This document shows, piece by piece, positions 28,801 through 36,595 of a DNA stretch of 55,583 nt (positions are counted from its first letter, which is position 1; each line of letters begins with the position of its first letter). This DNA comes from a virus, in the IMG/VR virus record IMGVR_UViG_3300028197_000011, positions 1 through 55,583 of that record; one strand, written 5' to 3'. The position numbers and the translations under genes were made by a program. Under the pieces are notes generated by a model. The model did not search any database, was not told where the DNA came from, and saw nothing but the letters and a program-made list of their open reading frames with translations.

Positions 28801-29957
28801 GAGCTATGAATTTTAATGTAAATCCAGCATTAATACAACATTATTTAAGGTGGGACGCGACAATAGGAATGCCGGGAATGAACGGCGTAATTGCAAACTA
28901 TCCTACAGAGGGACAATTGCTGGGAAGTCAGCCAGTATCAGATCCTAAGAATATTAGCGCTATAGAAAAAGCTGTAGATGGCTTGACATTTTCTATTAAC
29001 AATAGAATACAAGTTGCTTCTCCAGCATCAATATATCCTTTAAATGTAGCTGTGCCTATGCTTTCTACGCAACGATCTTATGGGCCTTATTATAATAGTG
29101 CTATAGACTCTGGGGAATTAGAGTATATTCATGACGAAAGCTTATCCCCTTGGACGTATGGTAGCTATGCTGGGATGGACGCAGTAGCTCAAACTCTTTT
29201 AAATGGAACTGCTGGTTCTGACTTAGATACTGAAAGAGCTTCTTTCACAATGGTTGGCTGGCCTGAAGGTATCACGCTTGGAGGCTTGCTACGAGGTGGA
29301 CCAGCTATTACCAGTATCAATACAAACTTTAGTACTCAAGGTATTAAAACTAATGTGACTCTAGACTCTTACACTCCTAGCTTTGGAAAGATGGCTAGAC
29401 AAAGAACTGAGCATATTAAAAAATTAAGCAGAAACCAACAAAAATTTCAAGATCATGTTAATGCTTTGATTAGAAAAAATGTTATTAGTGGTAGAGATAA
29501 TTTTTCCAAGTTTAAGGCTGGTGCTGAATTCCATGCTTTAGAATCTGCTAGAGTGTCTACATCAAATTATGGATCAACTCCTCTTGCTAGAGGTGAAAAA
29601 AATCCTTCCAACTCAATTAATATCGACGTAAGAGTAGAAAGCGCAATGGTTAACGGTGTTCATCAAAATGTTAATTTCCCCGTAGGATACCGTGACTTTT
29701 CTCCATATCCATACAAGCAATATGCATCTTCTATACAAAGCGCTAAAGATACAGCAGAGATGGGAGGAATGCTATTAGCTAATAAGTATTCTTATTTGAG
29801 ACAATATTGGCATTCCATATCCACCACCATTGAAGAAATGTTTCATCCAGCATCGACTACTTGGCATAATATATTCCCAGCTATGGGACAACCCACGGAT
29901 TTAATTTTGTATCATGATGGTCACGATGATGATCACGAAATAAGTTACTACGATTAG
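25836..29957 (+). CDS. Probable baseplate hub or tail-tip protein
   Basis: The 1373-residue protein is started at the ATG at 25836, which has GAGGA six to seven bases upstream; the in-frame ATG at 25815 lies inside the previous gene. The N-terminus has a Thr/Pro/Gly-rich stretch, then a beta-rich region (FLGSTIVSFSCSGGFGES, LNVTLVND, FGGLVQSWNYNEDP, LYTVTLTDPREIL) of the kind found at the start of phage hub proteins. Midway is a Gly-rich linker (about base 27490-27560) followed by a Cys-containing segment (VPRCCWPPHP). The motif TVYDIDNM at 28596 also occurs in the tape-measure protein. Near the C-terminus is a basic helical stretch (RTEHIKKLSRNQQKFQDHV). The hub assignment is inferred from position and pattern, not from a recognised family. 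Confidence 0.55.
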   Translation: MSQPKQASDPMDDKTDYFKVEIQGKETTTTPAPTGGGGGTPSIRTALSAPEYTATTPPPDKVDQQRFLGSTIVSFSCSGGFGESPSQLNVTLVNDEGDSFITPTVGQPAWFCFGDKQKYASDGGFRKAISDLYRYSDDEHKQFYETDTDPVTGDVVKSRHFAFGGLVQSWNYNEDPNSGQLYTVTLTDPREILSNVSLLLNNHAGTTYSNNNLINIYGFLEHVSDDHRANFMIQSNLQKSYTFPPKEFNDVGAAYTQGRIITGIGLSLRSELGMPLFRIVQAMNALMGSHETPVLQGDEYSQYGGFIKFRGKTYVVDLSEVPIPDPNYKINYDTISILDLCMELCEASNHEMLVSLLPLEETHMAIDTRGSKADKITNWYSNWRGVVQADGVIKVSTVDRSVAGGTGASAYIADTPFWIENKDIGTEMQSAVTDRFITGAKEVMMYYFTAQHDLWPAQGPWKLEHSLKNQILPYYGTLGTGMVTIPRGYGPWSQIILDASGVTAFGVGQYYVTTEMELRAADVSFDQWLNFLNQYNRKYWEYVVNGDIRDGGAEGNEKGDGSGGIGEGSGSGGQIEITVPRCCWPPHPKDLNNWAGDNERYAVTKQICSPPYGWPLYWKRASGLGAFSGGAVGNPNTGLEKSGKGDAANNDEKNTGNDAFNAQSGGANTAVDGAQAKRGLKNLQIVYNFLKSVADECLGKKFLVKIPQMHNNGWSVGNPYGFAPRNAEGAVDLTLAQGGWNKGTKDTMLYPANFGGTPKPTSIRKKGALDIGYNSEKGSFVFSYYPEPQGGMDPRNLNLVPPALSGFFSQEGRTGTYVKFPAGDFDVEGLDKNSFCYFGGSLHVLADLDSNYYIAPPLTKVSPQVAGNGAGPIEIIEAGYQTITDPTTGERKQVEKVKPYIIPPPQFQPSSEDENPTLPTVYDIDNMDVDDGAGKVDVFVPGSAGQLITIDLLRAKANWSPDFYNEGFHVYVLITVPRISIGDEEAQARAMNFNVNPALIQHYLRWDATIGMPGMNGVIANYPTEGQLLGSQPVSDPKNISAIEKAVDGLTFSINNRIQVASPASIYPLNVAVPMLSTQRSYGPYYNSAIDSGELEYIHDESLSPWTYGSYAGMDAVAQTLLNGTAGSDLDTERASFTMVGWPEGITLGGLLRGGPAITSINTNFSTQGIKTNVTLDSYTPSFGKMARQRTEHIKKLSRNQQKFQDHVNALIRKNVISGRDNFSKFKAGAEFHALESARVSTSNYGSTPLARGEKNPSNSINIDVRVESAMVNGVHQNVNFPVGYRDFSPYPYKQYASSIQSAKDTAEMGGMLLANKYSYLRQYWHSISTTIEEMFHPASTTWHNIFPAMGQPTDLILYHDGHDDDHEISYYD

Positions 29958-29968
29958 GAGAAGAATAA

Positions 29969-32900
29969 ATGTTTAAAGGAAATGCTATATCTTGTGTAGA
30001 TTCTGGTCATTACTTTTACTTAGGAGAATTAGCTAAATTTGGTTTGGCTATTATGTCTAATGGAGAATTCAAGGTAGTAAAAAAAGCCGCTGGAGTACCA
30101 CCCATTGTAAAAAATGCTATAGCTGAGAAGGTGCTGGATTGGTGTCAGGAAGACACAGGTGGTGGCGAAACTTGGTACTACATGGAAAACATGGGTAATG
30201 GTGCGGTTCAAAAAACTTCAATGACAAAAGAAGAAGTTCAAGAACTTATAACTTATGTAGATACTAAGTCATACGCTGAACGTATTAAACAAGTTAATGT
30301 TGCAGATAAAGAAAAGAAAATTAGAAAAATACAGAATAGTGAATTTGGATCTTTGTGGCAAGAGTATACGAAGTCAGAAACTGTTGCAAACGAAAGTTTC
30401 CAGATGAAATATTTAAATAAATTATATTTTCACAAGAAACATATAGAAAGAAAAGAAAGAGTTCCTGCTTTTAAGGGGGGAACTTTAATAGCAGATCACC
30501 CACGGAGAAAGAGTGGTGCTAAGTACGCTTTTAAACACACGTTGGGAGCAAAAAGATACGCAATAGAACAAGACAAAGTATCTACAGGTATATATGTTGG
30601 TGATATAAATTTAACAGAATTTGATTATGCCTCTATGGTCGCGGCTCCTCTTAAGTTATATTACAACGCTAATGAAAGTATGTGGGAAACTAATTCTATA
30701 TTTTTAGTAAGCTTGCTAGAAGATATAGATGCAGCAGATAATTTAGCTCCAGCTTTAGATAAAGATAATCTTGATTATGAATCTTCAGAATTTTATGGTT
30801 CAGAACCTCCTGCTAAACTATGGGATTACAGAACTGGCCTAGCCATTCCTCTAGCTATTCAAGATAATAATCCACAAGCTTTCGGTCCTAATATAATTCA
30901 AAAGTGGAACGCTGATGATGATAAATATGATAATCAGGTAGAAAAAGTAAGAGTGGTAAATAGAAGTGGACAAATATTTAGAACTGGAGAAATTGCACTT
31001 TGCATAAATGTAGACGGGGAAAACTTGTTGTTACGTATGGGTGAAGGCGGTGTGGTAGAGATTAGACCGCCTGCTTTTACTAGCCCTTGGCTGTTTGCAA
31101 AGTTTTTGGCTAGTTCAGATTCGTATTTTAGAAAGGCAGATGACACTAGAATTAATATTGGGCAAGAGTGTATTGATGAGGTGCATAAGTGCATTACAAA
31201 TCACCCTACTGCAATAGGATTAAGGGGCTATATTCAAGATACCTCTCACAGCATGACAGGGAAGGACACCGCTACCGACGATGATAAACCAAAAATAATG
31301 GGTGGCAAACTTAGTGAAAACAAAGATGCTTATTCTTCTAGAATTAATGTCAGCGTACCAGTTGGAGATAATGAAGAAACTATTATTGACAGTATTACAT
31401 GCAATGATATAAAATTATTTTGGGGGCCAGTATTTTCTAACGGTCACGCTACCGGCGTAGGAAGACATGACAAAAATCAAACTCCTGCTGATGTTGCTGC
31501 TTGTGGTCCACTAAGAGGAGCCGATGGAAACTATGACGGATCTCCAATTGAAGATCATGAATCAATATTATATTTAATTAATACAATTGACGATAGTACA
31601 GAAATCAATTTAGCGAAATTGTGTAGGAATTATAATAATAACGCAACCGATGGTACTCTAGATAGATTTTGGTTTGGACCTGATATTGAAGTAGTGCAAG
31701 AAGATGGGTCTAAAACGATGGTAGCCACCGCAACTAATTCTAAACCTAATGATCCATCGACTATTCAGTACTCACTACTTAGCGCTGACGTTTATGCTCA
31801 TCTAGACACAAATGCTGGAAACACATCGCTTACTAGAAATATGGAGAAAGCAGCAAGAGATCATTACACTGTGTGTGGAGAATTTTCTAATTACGATGTC
31901 GGCACAAATTTGTTTGGAGGTAGAACTTTTGGTCCTTTCGCTGGCACTAATGCGGCAGCTTATCAGCATATCTATGGAGACGCTCCTCCGGGTGGATACC
32001 CCGGCCCTAAGTACGATGCTTATATTACCAAGGAGCCTCTCAACAGACCTCAAGCTGCTTACGATATATATGGAGATGACGGTGCATACCGTGGAGCTAA
32101 CGCTATTGGTATGACATGTAGTAGAAGATTAGCTTTTAATAAGGGAGCTTGGACTTTAAATGTTGACACAGAACAAGTATATGGAACTCAAGGTATATTC
32201 TATGGTGGCGCTGTTGGTGGTGGTATTAGTTTAACCATACTTCCGGGTATTGGAGGTTGGGTAAACGACACTACGGGTAAGATGATATCTGGGACTACTC
32301 AAGTTTACGGATCTTCTTTAGATAGTTTAGATAGTTTTGGAACAGCTGCTATGAACGTACAAGTGTGGGACGGTTGGCCTAGAGAGTTGTGTATGTGGCT
32401 ACCACAATATGCAGTTCCTCTACATTTTTCAGATTTTCCAAGCTATACGGAGACAGAATATCAAGTACAAAAGTGGAATGGCGAGGAAATGGAAGAGACC
32501 ACTATTGATGTTGGTGATACTGCTTGTAGGTATGATTTTAGAGTTCCTACGTTTGGAGATAAACACAACGACATAAGAAGCTATACTACTAACAGAGATG
32601 GAGAAGGAGTGCCACTTGGTGTAATCCCGCCAAAGGAAGGTGGCGAGACAGAAGTGTTACGACCCAAAGAATATTGGAACTTGAGTACTACAAGAAGGGG
32701 TAGATTTCTTACTTACTATGGATTTGTATGGGCAGAGCCTGTTATTGGTTTAAGTAATCAATTTTCTATACAATTTTCTGGTGCGCCAGAATCCTTTGTG
32801 ACAGGCGATATAATAGATTGTGGAAGAGGTGTATGGGTTAAGTGTACTACAGGAGGTGGAACCCCAGCATTTACTTTTGCAAAAAGTGACGAAATTACAC

Positions 32901-33337
32901 CAGATGCTTCAATTTATCAAGAGGTTTATGGAGGTGGTGATCCAACTAAAACAACTTTCAAAATGCGGGGGCGGGATTTTGAACCGCAGGAATTCCCATA
33001 TAAATTAGTAATACCTTCTCCAAATGGAGGTGAAAACGCTGAGATGATTTGCGACCTTTCCCAGTGTTATGAAGTATACCACATGGATTATGGCCCAAAA
33101 CCTCAAAGCTCTATGACAAGATGTTCTAGAGCTAGCGGTGCGGGGCAAAAAAGGGTCACAGGAGTCAAGTCTACTCAAATTGGTGTATTAGATAATCAAG
33201 ATCCAAATAACCCATATCCGGGCGAATATGAGGTCTTTGTCTATGTCCATAATGATATAGGATTATGCCTACATAAGCCTGTAGCCGCTACCACTGGAAC
33301 CCAATTCCACAACTATATTAAAGCTACTTTCAGCTAA
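29969..33337 (+). CDS. Large unrecognised virion protein
   Basis: The 1122-residue protein has an ATG with GGAGAAG six bases upstream and starts 11 bases after the previous stop. The N-terminal third is mixed helical and charged. The rest is rich in Gly, aromatic residues and short beta-type segments (GTQGIFYGGAVGGGISLTILPGIGG, read in shorter pieces), as in adhesin or baseplate proteins. The last segment is YEVFVYVHNDIGLCLHK. No signal peptide or membrane segment is seen and no family is recognised. Its position at the end of the tail block suggests a structural component. Confidence 0.6.
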   Translation: MFKGNAISCVDSGHYFYLGELAKFGLAIMSNGEFKVVKKAAGVPPIVKNAIAEKVLDWCQEDTGGGETWYYMENMGNGAVQKTSMTKEEVQELITYVDTKSYAERIKQVNVADKEKKIRKIQNSEFGSLWQEYTKSETVANESFQMKYLNKLYFHKKHIERKERVPAFKGGTLIADHPRRKSGAKYAFKHTLGAKRYAIEQDKVSTGIYVGDINLTEFDYASMVAAPLKLYYNANESMWETNSIFLVSLLEDIDAADNLAPALDKDNLDYESSEFYGSEPPAKLWDYRTGLAIPLAIQDNNPQAFGPNIIQKWNADDDKYDNQVEKVRVVNRSGQIFRTGEIALCINVDGENLLLRMGEGGVVEIRPPAFTSPWLFAKFLASSDSYFRKADDTRINIGQECIDEVHKCITNHPTAIGLRGYIQDTSHSMTGKDTATDDDKPKIMGGKLSENKDAYSSRINVSVPVGDNEETIIDSITCNDIKLFWGPVFSNGHATGVGRHDKNQTPADVAACGPLRGADGNYDGSPIEDHESILYLINTIDDSTEINLAKLCRNYNNNATDGTLDRFWFGPDIEVVQEDGSKTMVATATNSKPNDPSTIQYSLLSADVYAHLDTNAGNTSLTRNMEKAARDHYTVCGEFSNYDVGTNLFGGRTFGPFAGTNAAAYQHIYGDAPPGGYPGPKYDAYITKEPLNRPQAAYDIYGDDGAYRGANAIGMTCSRRLAFNKGAWTLNVDTEQVYGTQGIFYGGAVGGGISLTILPGIGGWVNDTTGKMISGTTQVYGSSLDSLDSFGTAAMNVQVWDGWPRELCMWLPQYAVPLHFSDFPSYTETEYQVQKWNGEEMEETTIDVGDTACRYDFRVPTFGDKHNDIRSYTTNRDGEGVPLGVIPPKEGGETEVLRPKEYWNLSTTRRGRFLTYYGFVWAEPVIGLSNQFSIQFSGAPESFVTGDIIDCGRGVWVKCTTGGGTPAFTFAKSDEITPDASIYQEVYGGGDPTKTTFKMRGRDFEPQEFPYKLVIPSPNGGENAEMICDLSQCYEVYHMDYGPKPQSSMTRCSRASGAGQKRVTGVKSTQIGVLDNQDPNNPYPGEYEVFVYVHNDIGLCLHKPVAATTGTQFHNYIKATFS

Positions 33338-33386
33338 TTTTTCGTGTATATTAATATGTACCCCCTACAATAACGGAGACCCAATT
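33338..33386 (+). promoter_or_regulatory. Leader gap, possible late promoter
   Basis: This 49-base gap is the longest in the plus-strand block. It carries a near-palindromic A/T core (TATATTAATATG) about 30 bases upstream of the next start and a GGAG ribosome binding site. No convincing -35 box is present. A phage-specific late promoter is possible but unproven. Confidence 0.25.
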
Positions 33387-34178
33387 ATGCCAGCTACTAT
33401 CACATTTTATGGAAATCAAAAGTTGAGCGATTCTCAGGACTTGCTAGATCATAATACTGGCAGTGGTATTGGTTTTTTTGGCAGTAGTTTTGGAGTTCCA
33501 GTTCCCCTGACTGAATCTCAGCAGACTACATGGGTCACAGATGAGCTTGGTAGAGAAACTGGAAATCAGCTTAACAACAATCAATACGTAACTGAGGGTG
33601 ATACTACAGGCTTGGGAACGGGTGAGCAAGGTACTGTTAAAATTAATGGAGCTGATCCTTTAAATATTAGCAGATTACCAAATCATAAATCAACTTTAAA
33701 CATTAGATTTGAGTATGATGAACCTGTAGTTTGTAATCAACCTACCATTGTTATATATGATAGAAGCACCATTGAAAACCACGCTGTAGACGTTATTACA
33801 TATGTTTATGAGTGTAGACATCCACAATCAGAAGAAAGTGCCGCAAGTTTATCTCACAGAGCTAAAGGTACATTTACTTGGACTACATTTAACCCCAGAG
33901 CAAGTGATAAACCTACACCTATGTTGTTAACTAATTCCCCCGGACCTAGCGGACTTAATAGTAGTCCAGCAGATACGGCTGGAAGTTATGGTGCTTATGT
34001 AGACTCAGAAATGACAGCGATTGGCAACGGCTTAACCAGAGACGATTTTAATAAAGAAGACGTTGGATATTTCATGAGGCACGATTGGTTTATATCTCTT
34101 AGTTCTTCACCAATTGAGATTGGACAAAAAGCATCTTATGGCCTCTACTTCACTGTAGATTATTTGCCACAGGCATAA
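33387..34178 (+). CDS. Unrecognised small virion protein at end of the late block
   Basis: The 263-residue protein has GGAG eight to nine bases before its ATG. The N-terminus (MPATITFYGNQKLS) and the middle (STLNIRFEYDEPVVCNQPTI, TFTWTTFNPRA) are beta-rich and the C-terminus ends ASYGLYFTVDYLPQA. There is no signal peptide, membrane helix or enzyme motif. Unlike the upstream genes it has its own leader, which may mean separate, higher expression, as for a decoration or major structural protein. It is followed at once by a hairpin. Function is not recognised. Confidence 0.6.
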   Translation: MPATITFYGNQKLSDSQDLLDHNTGSGIGFFGSSFGVPVPLTESQQTTWVTDELGRETGNQLNNNQYVTEGDTTGLGTGEQGTVKINGADPLNISRLPNHKSTLNIRFEYDEPVVCNQPTIVIYDRSTIENHAVDVITYVYECRHPQSEESAASLSHRAKGTFTWTTFNPRASDKPTPMLLTNSPGPSGLNSSPADTAGSYGAYVDSEMTAIGNGLTRDDFNKEDVGYFMRHDWFISLSSSPIEIGQKASYGLYFTVDYLPQA

Positions 34179-34203
34179 AAAGAGGGGGCATTTCTGCCCC
34201 CTC
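34177..34203 (-). terminator. Rho-independent terminator of the minus-strand operon
   Basis: A perfect 9-bp stem (GAGGGGGCA with TGCCCCCTC, 34182-34203) closes a 4-base loop. Read on the minus strand the loop is GAAA, a GNRA tetraloop, and the stem is followed by TTTTT (34177-34181). Read on the plus strand there is no U-tract after the stem. It therefore suits the replication operon arriving from the right, while it could still protect the 3' end of plus-strand messages. Confidence 0.85.
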
Positions 34204-34206
34204 GTA

Positions 34207-34260
34207 ATAGAGATAACAATCTGAATCTAGAATAAACTAGTTAATGTTTTAAATCTCTAT
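34207..34260 (-). ncRNA. Structured element copy C (novel repeat family)
   Basis: Coordinates are on the plus strand. Outer stem P1 is ATAGAGAT (34207-34214) with ATCTCTAT (34253-34260), 8 bp. Stem P2 is AACA (34215-34218) with TGTT (34245-34248). The inner hairpin is CTAG-AATAAA-CTAG (34227-34240). The 38 bases inside P1 have the same internal spacing as the copies at 47306 and 47366, while P1 and P2 differ in sequence but stay paired. It lies in the 3' region of the minus-strand operon, three bases before the terminator stem. The minus strand is given because that operon is transcribed across it. Function is unknown. Confidence 0.7.
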
Positions 34261-34287
34261 GTTTAAACTAGGTTATGATGCGAACCT

Positions 34288-34620
34288 CTATTCCATAGCC
34301 TTGGTCTTTGGGTTCCACTTGAGCCAGCCATTATCTGGTAGCCATGTGTCGCCATCCTTACGCTTGGGAAACAGACCTCCACCCTTCTTCATAGAGCCAA
34401 AAGCAAGTTTGGCCCCACAGTCTGCACATCGTAGTTCATAGTATTCATTTTCGTCCACAGTTCTAACTACAAATCTTAGGTTCTCAGAACCACACTTTCC
34501 ACATTTACTTTCTTCAAAGACTTCTTGAAATCTTGAGATTTGAGTAAACACTTCTCTGTGCGTATCTGCTTCAAACTCTGCTGTAATCCTGTTATTTGCT
34601 GTTGTATAGTTTAGCTTCAT
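34288..34620 (-). CDS. Zinc-ribbon protein
   Basis: The 110-residue protein starts at ATG 34620, one base after the upstream gene's stop, with GGAG five bases ahead; a longer frame upstream is not needed. Two CxxC pairs (CGKCGSENLRF and, 19 residues on, RCADCGAKLAFG) form a zinc ribbon. The C-terminus is basic and Trp-rich (DNGWLKWNPKTKAME). Such small phage proteins often bind nucleic acid or polymerase. It is the last gene of the minus-strand operon, next to a gene that may act in recombination. Partner and role cannot be read from the sequence. Confidence 0.7.
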   Translation of the reverse strand: MKLNYTTANNRITAEFEADTHREVFTQISRFQEVFEESKCGKCGSENLRFVVRTVDENEYYELRCADCGAKLAFGSMKKGGGLFPKRKDGDTWLPDNGWLKWNPKTKAME

Positions 34621-34621
34621 C

Positions 34622-35377
34622 TTATCTCCACTCTTGATTATATCCAGTAATTTCACTTGGAATAGTACTCTTGTCACGTTGATATTCATTGAGACGATCA
34701 ATGATTTCGCTGGCGACCTTCTTTGAAATTTTACGATTATTATCTACTTTAAATATATCTTTTAGTAGTTTTGCTCCATCTATATTTAACTGTTTACATT
34801 TAATGTCTATAAAGTTATATTGCGCATCACTCATCCTTGCGGATTCATCAAATTCCCCAGCGCTGCTACTATTTTGCTTGGATAGATCGCGTACAATTTT
34901 TGCAGTATCTTTCTTTGTTAACTCTTCTGCTGCTACACCCTTGATCTTTAGAACTTTTCGTAAAGCTCTAGCTTCTGCTCTTGTGCTAGCAATCGCAACG
35001 GCGAAAGCGCAGAACATGTCATCTGTGTTTCCCTCCCAAGAGTCTGCTACTTCTGAGCATCTTAAACCATTAACAAATTCTATCGTAAAAATAACAGTTG
35101 CTCTACCGTGATGGTCGTCTCTATCTGTAGGCTTTACCCACGTTGGACCACTAAACGACATCGGCCCCAGAACAATTTCAGAAACCCTCCTAAGACCAGT
35201 TACGAGAGGATGACCATTCATTAGCTCATCTTCCTGAAACAAGGTCATAGCGTAATCATGCCACTCTGGTGACAACATAGAAGGAGCATCTTCAAGTACC
35301 ACGTTTTTCACTGATGTGTCAGTATTTGATGGCGTATCTAATGATTCCATACCATCAAACAAATTCTCTTCATTCAT
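34622..35377 (-). CDS. Unrecognised protein, possibly a single-strand annealing protein
   Basis: The 251-residue start at ATG 35377 is preferred because AGGAT precedes it; an ATG four codons earlier (35389) overlaps the previous stop and could also serve. The middle contains a beta-rich segment (RATVIFTIEFVNGLRCSEVAD) followed by a helix STRAEARALRKVLKIKG. That order (beta sheet, then a TRAEARALR-type helix) recalls Rad52/Sak-type annealing proteins, but the resemblance is weak. The C-terminal helical part (SDAQYNFIDIKCKQLNI) resembles tails found on phage recombination proteins. The zinc-ribbon gene follows directly. The function is a guess. Confidence 0.6.
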   Translation of the reverse strand: MNEENLFDGMESLDTPSNTDTSVKNVVLEDAPSMLSPEWHDYAMTLFQEDELMNGHPLVTGLRRVSEIVLGPMSFSGPTWVKPTDRDDHHGRATVIFTIEFVNGLRCSEVADSWEGNTDDMFCAFAVAIASTRAEARALRKVLKIKGVAAEELTKKDTAKIVRDLSKQNSSSAGEFDESARMSDAQYNFIDIKCKQLNIDGAKLLKDIFKVDNNRKISKKVASEIIDRLNEYQRDKSTIPSEITGYNQEWR

Positions 35378-35385
35378 ATTTATCC

Positions 35386-36156
35386 TCATGCTTCTAGTTC
35401 AATATATCTACTGGATTTAGATGGAAATACTTTTTCCATACCGTGTAACAAATCAATCAACTTGTTCTTCAACTCTTCCTGCGCACTTAAGCACACAGAA
35501 TCTGAAAGGTGCTTTACTCTTATTATAGCAAATCCTTTGCTTAAAATCAACCCCGTCTTGTTAGAATCTGCTTTAATTTGTTTCCTAAGTTTTTCTTCCC
35601 CCCAAATTGGCAAAAAATGCGAAGGACCATCTACTTCTATAATACATTTTATCTTTGGTAAGTATAGATCTATTTCAAGATTTTCGTTTGGTATTAAATT
35701 CTTTTTGTGTTTTTGTATATTCAATCCTGTTCTAGATAGCTCTTCGTACAAAAACCTCTCTAGTTTAGAACCTTCTTTTCCAGCTTTCTGTATAGCTTTA
35801 ATTGCTAGACTTTGCATATTCTGTTTATCTTGAGCTGTCATATTTGACCATCTTACTTTAGCTTGTTTAACATGTTTATTATATTCTTCATCACTTATAT
35901 TATCCCAGTATTGTTTTAAAGAGCTACTTATTTTAAGTTTCTCTTCCTTACTTCTTTTTTTTCCTTGAGTTGGAATTTTAGCAATTCCTTTTTTGATTGC
36001 ATTCTTCTGCGCTGTACTTTTATCGTTAATCTGAACCCCGTTCTTTAATAAAATTCTTCTAATCTTATTGGGGTACGTATTTAAAAACTTGGCTATCTCG
36101 TATGTACTCATATTTTCTTTTTCGTACATGTTTACTATATCTGTTGTGTTTTTCAT
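35386..36156 (-). CDS. Homing-endonuclease-like protein with Vsr-like nuclease domain
   Basis: The 256-residue protein has an N-terminal helix-turn-helix (residues about 10-45, YEIAKFLNTYPNKIRRIL), a NUMOD3-like stretch (GKKRSKEEKLKISSSL) and a C-terminal Vsr/DUF559-like nuclease domain. The last shows a LEIDLYLP strand, IIEVDGPSHF and a closing GFAIIRVKH strand. This order matches free-standing phage homing endonucleases of the EDxHD (Vsr-like) group, which cut DNA to spread their own gene. It overlaps the next gene by four bases (ATGA), so it sits snugly in the operon rather than in an intron. Activity and target are unknown. Confidence 0.75.
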   Translation of the reverse strand: MKNTTDIVNMYEKENMSTYEIAKFLNTYPNKIRRILLKNGVQINDKSTAQKNAIKKGIAKIPTQGKKRSKEEKLKISSSLKQYWDNISDEEYNKHVKQAKVRWSNMTAQDKQNMQSLAIKAIQKAGKEGSKLERFLYEELSRTGLNIQKHKKNLIPNENLEIDLYLPKIKCIIEVDGPSHFLPIWGEEKLRKQIKADSNKTGLILSKGFAIIRVKHLSDSVCLSAQEELKNKLIDLLHGMEKVFPSKSSRYIELEA

Positions 36157-36160
36157 AATG

Positions 36161-36586
36161 TTAACCTAATTTATTTTTGAGGAACTCATCTATTGTTATC
36201 CCGCTACTTTGAAATATTCTTTTAGATTTCTCTACTACGTTTTCGTTGTCACAAACTATCTGTATATCACTATCATGTTTACTATATTCAAATAATCTTA
36301 CTATATCCACACCTTGTCCTATATAAAGTATCGCCGTGTCTATATTATTTTTAATAGATCTAGCATATATTATATCATTGACTGTGAAGCATAGCAAAAC
36401 TCCTGAAAAAAACGACATCTCAGCTATACCAAAAGTGCCAAAAGGAACTCCAGCGTTAACCTGAAAGTCTGCAAACATAGAAACATCTAAGTTTTTATAT
36501 TCTTGTTTAGCTACAGTCCCCACATTGGCAGCTGCCGACACAAACTCTGTAGCAGGGTGAAGTGCAAAGCCTAAACTAATTCCCAT
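36161..36586 (-). CDS. Unrecognised 141-residue protein
   Basis: The ATG has GGAG seven bases upstream. The N-terminal half is Ala/Gly/Phe-rich and mildly hydrophobic (FGTFGIAEMSFFSGVLLCF) but not a clear membrane helix. The C-terminal half is an alpha/beta sequence (AILYIGQGVDIVRLF, IQIVCDNENVVEKSKRI) ending in a helix. It lies between the glycan cluster and the homing-endonuclease gene. No family is recognised. Confidence 0.55.
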   Translation of the reverse strand: MGISLGFALHPATEFVSAAANVGTVAKQEYKNLDVSMFADFQVNAGVPFGTFGIAEMSFFSGVLLCFTVNDIIYARSIKNNIDTAILYIGQGVDIVRLFEYSKHDSDIQIVCDNENVVEKSKRIFQSSGITIDEFLKNKLG

Positions 36587-36595
36587 ACTTAACTC

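Noticed and set aside
34689-35111. 140-codon plus-strand frame
   Set aside because: It is antisense to the 251-residue gene, hydrophobic/Ser-rich shadow composition and against the direction of the operon.
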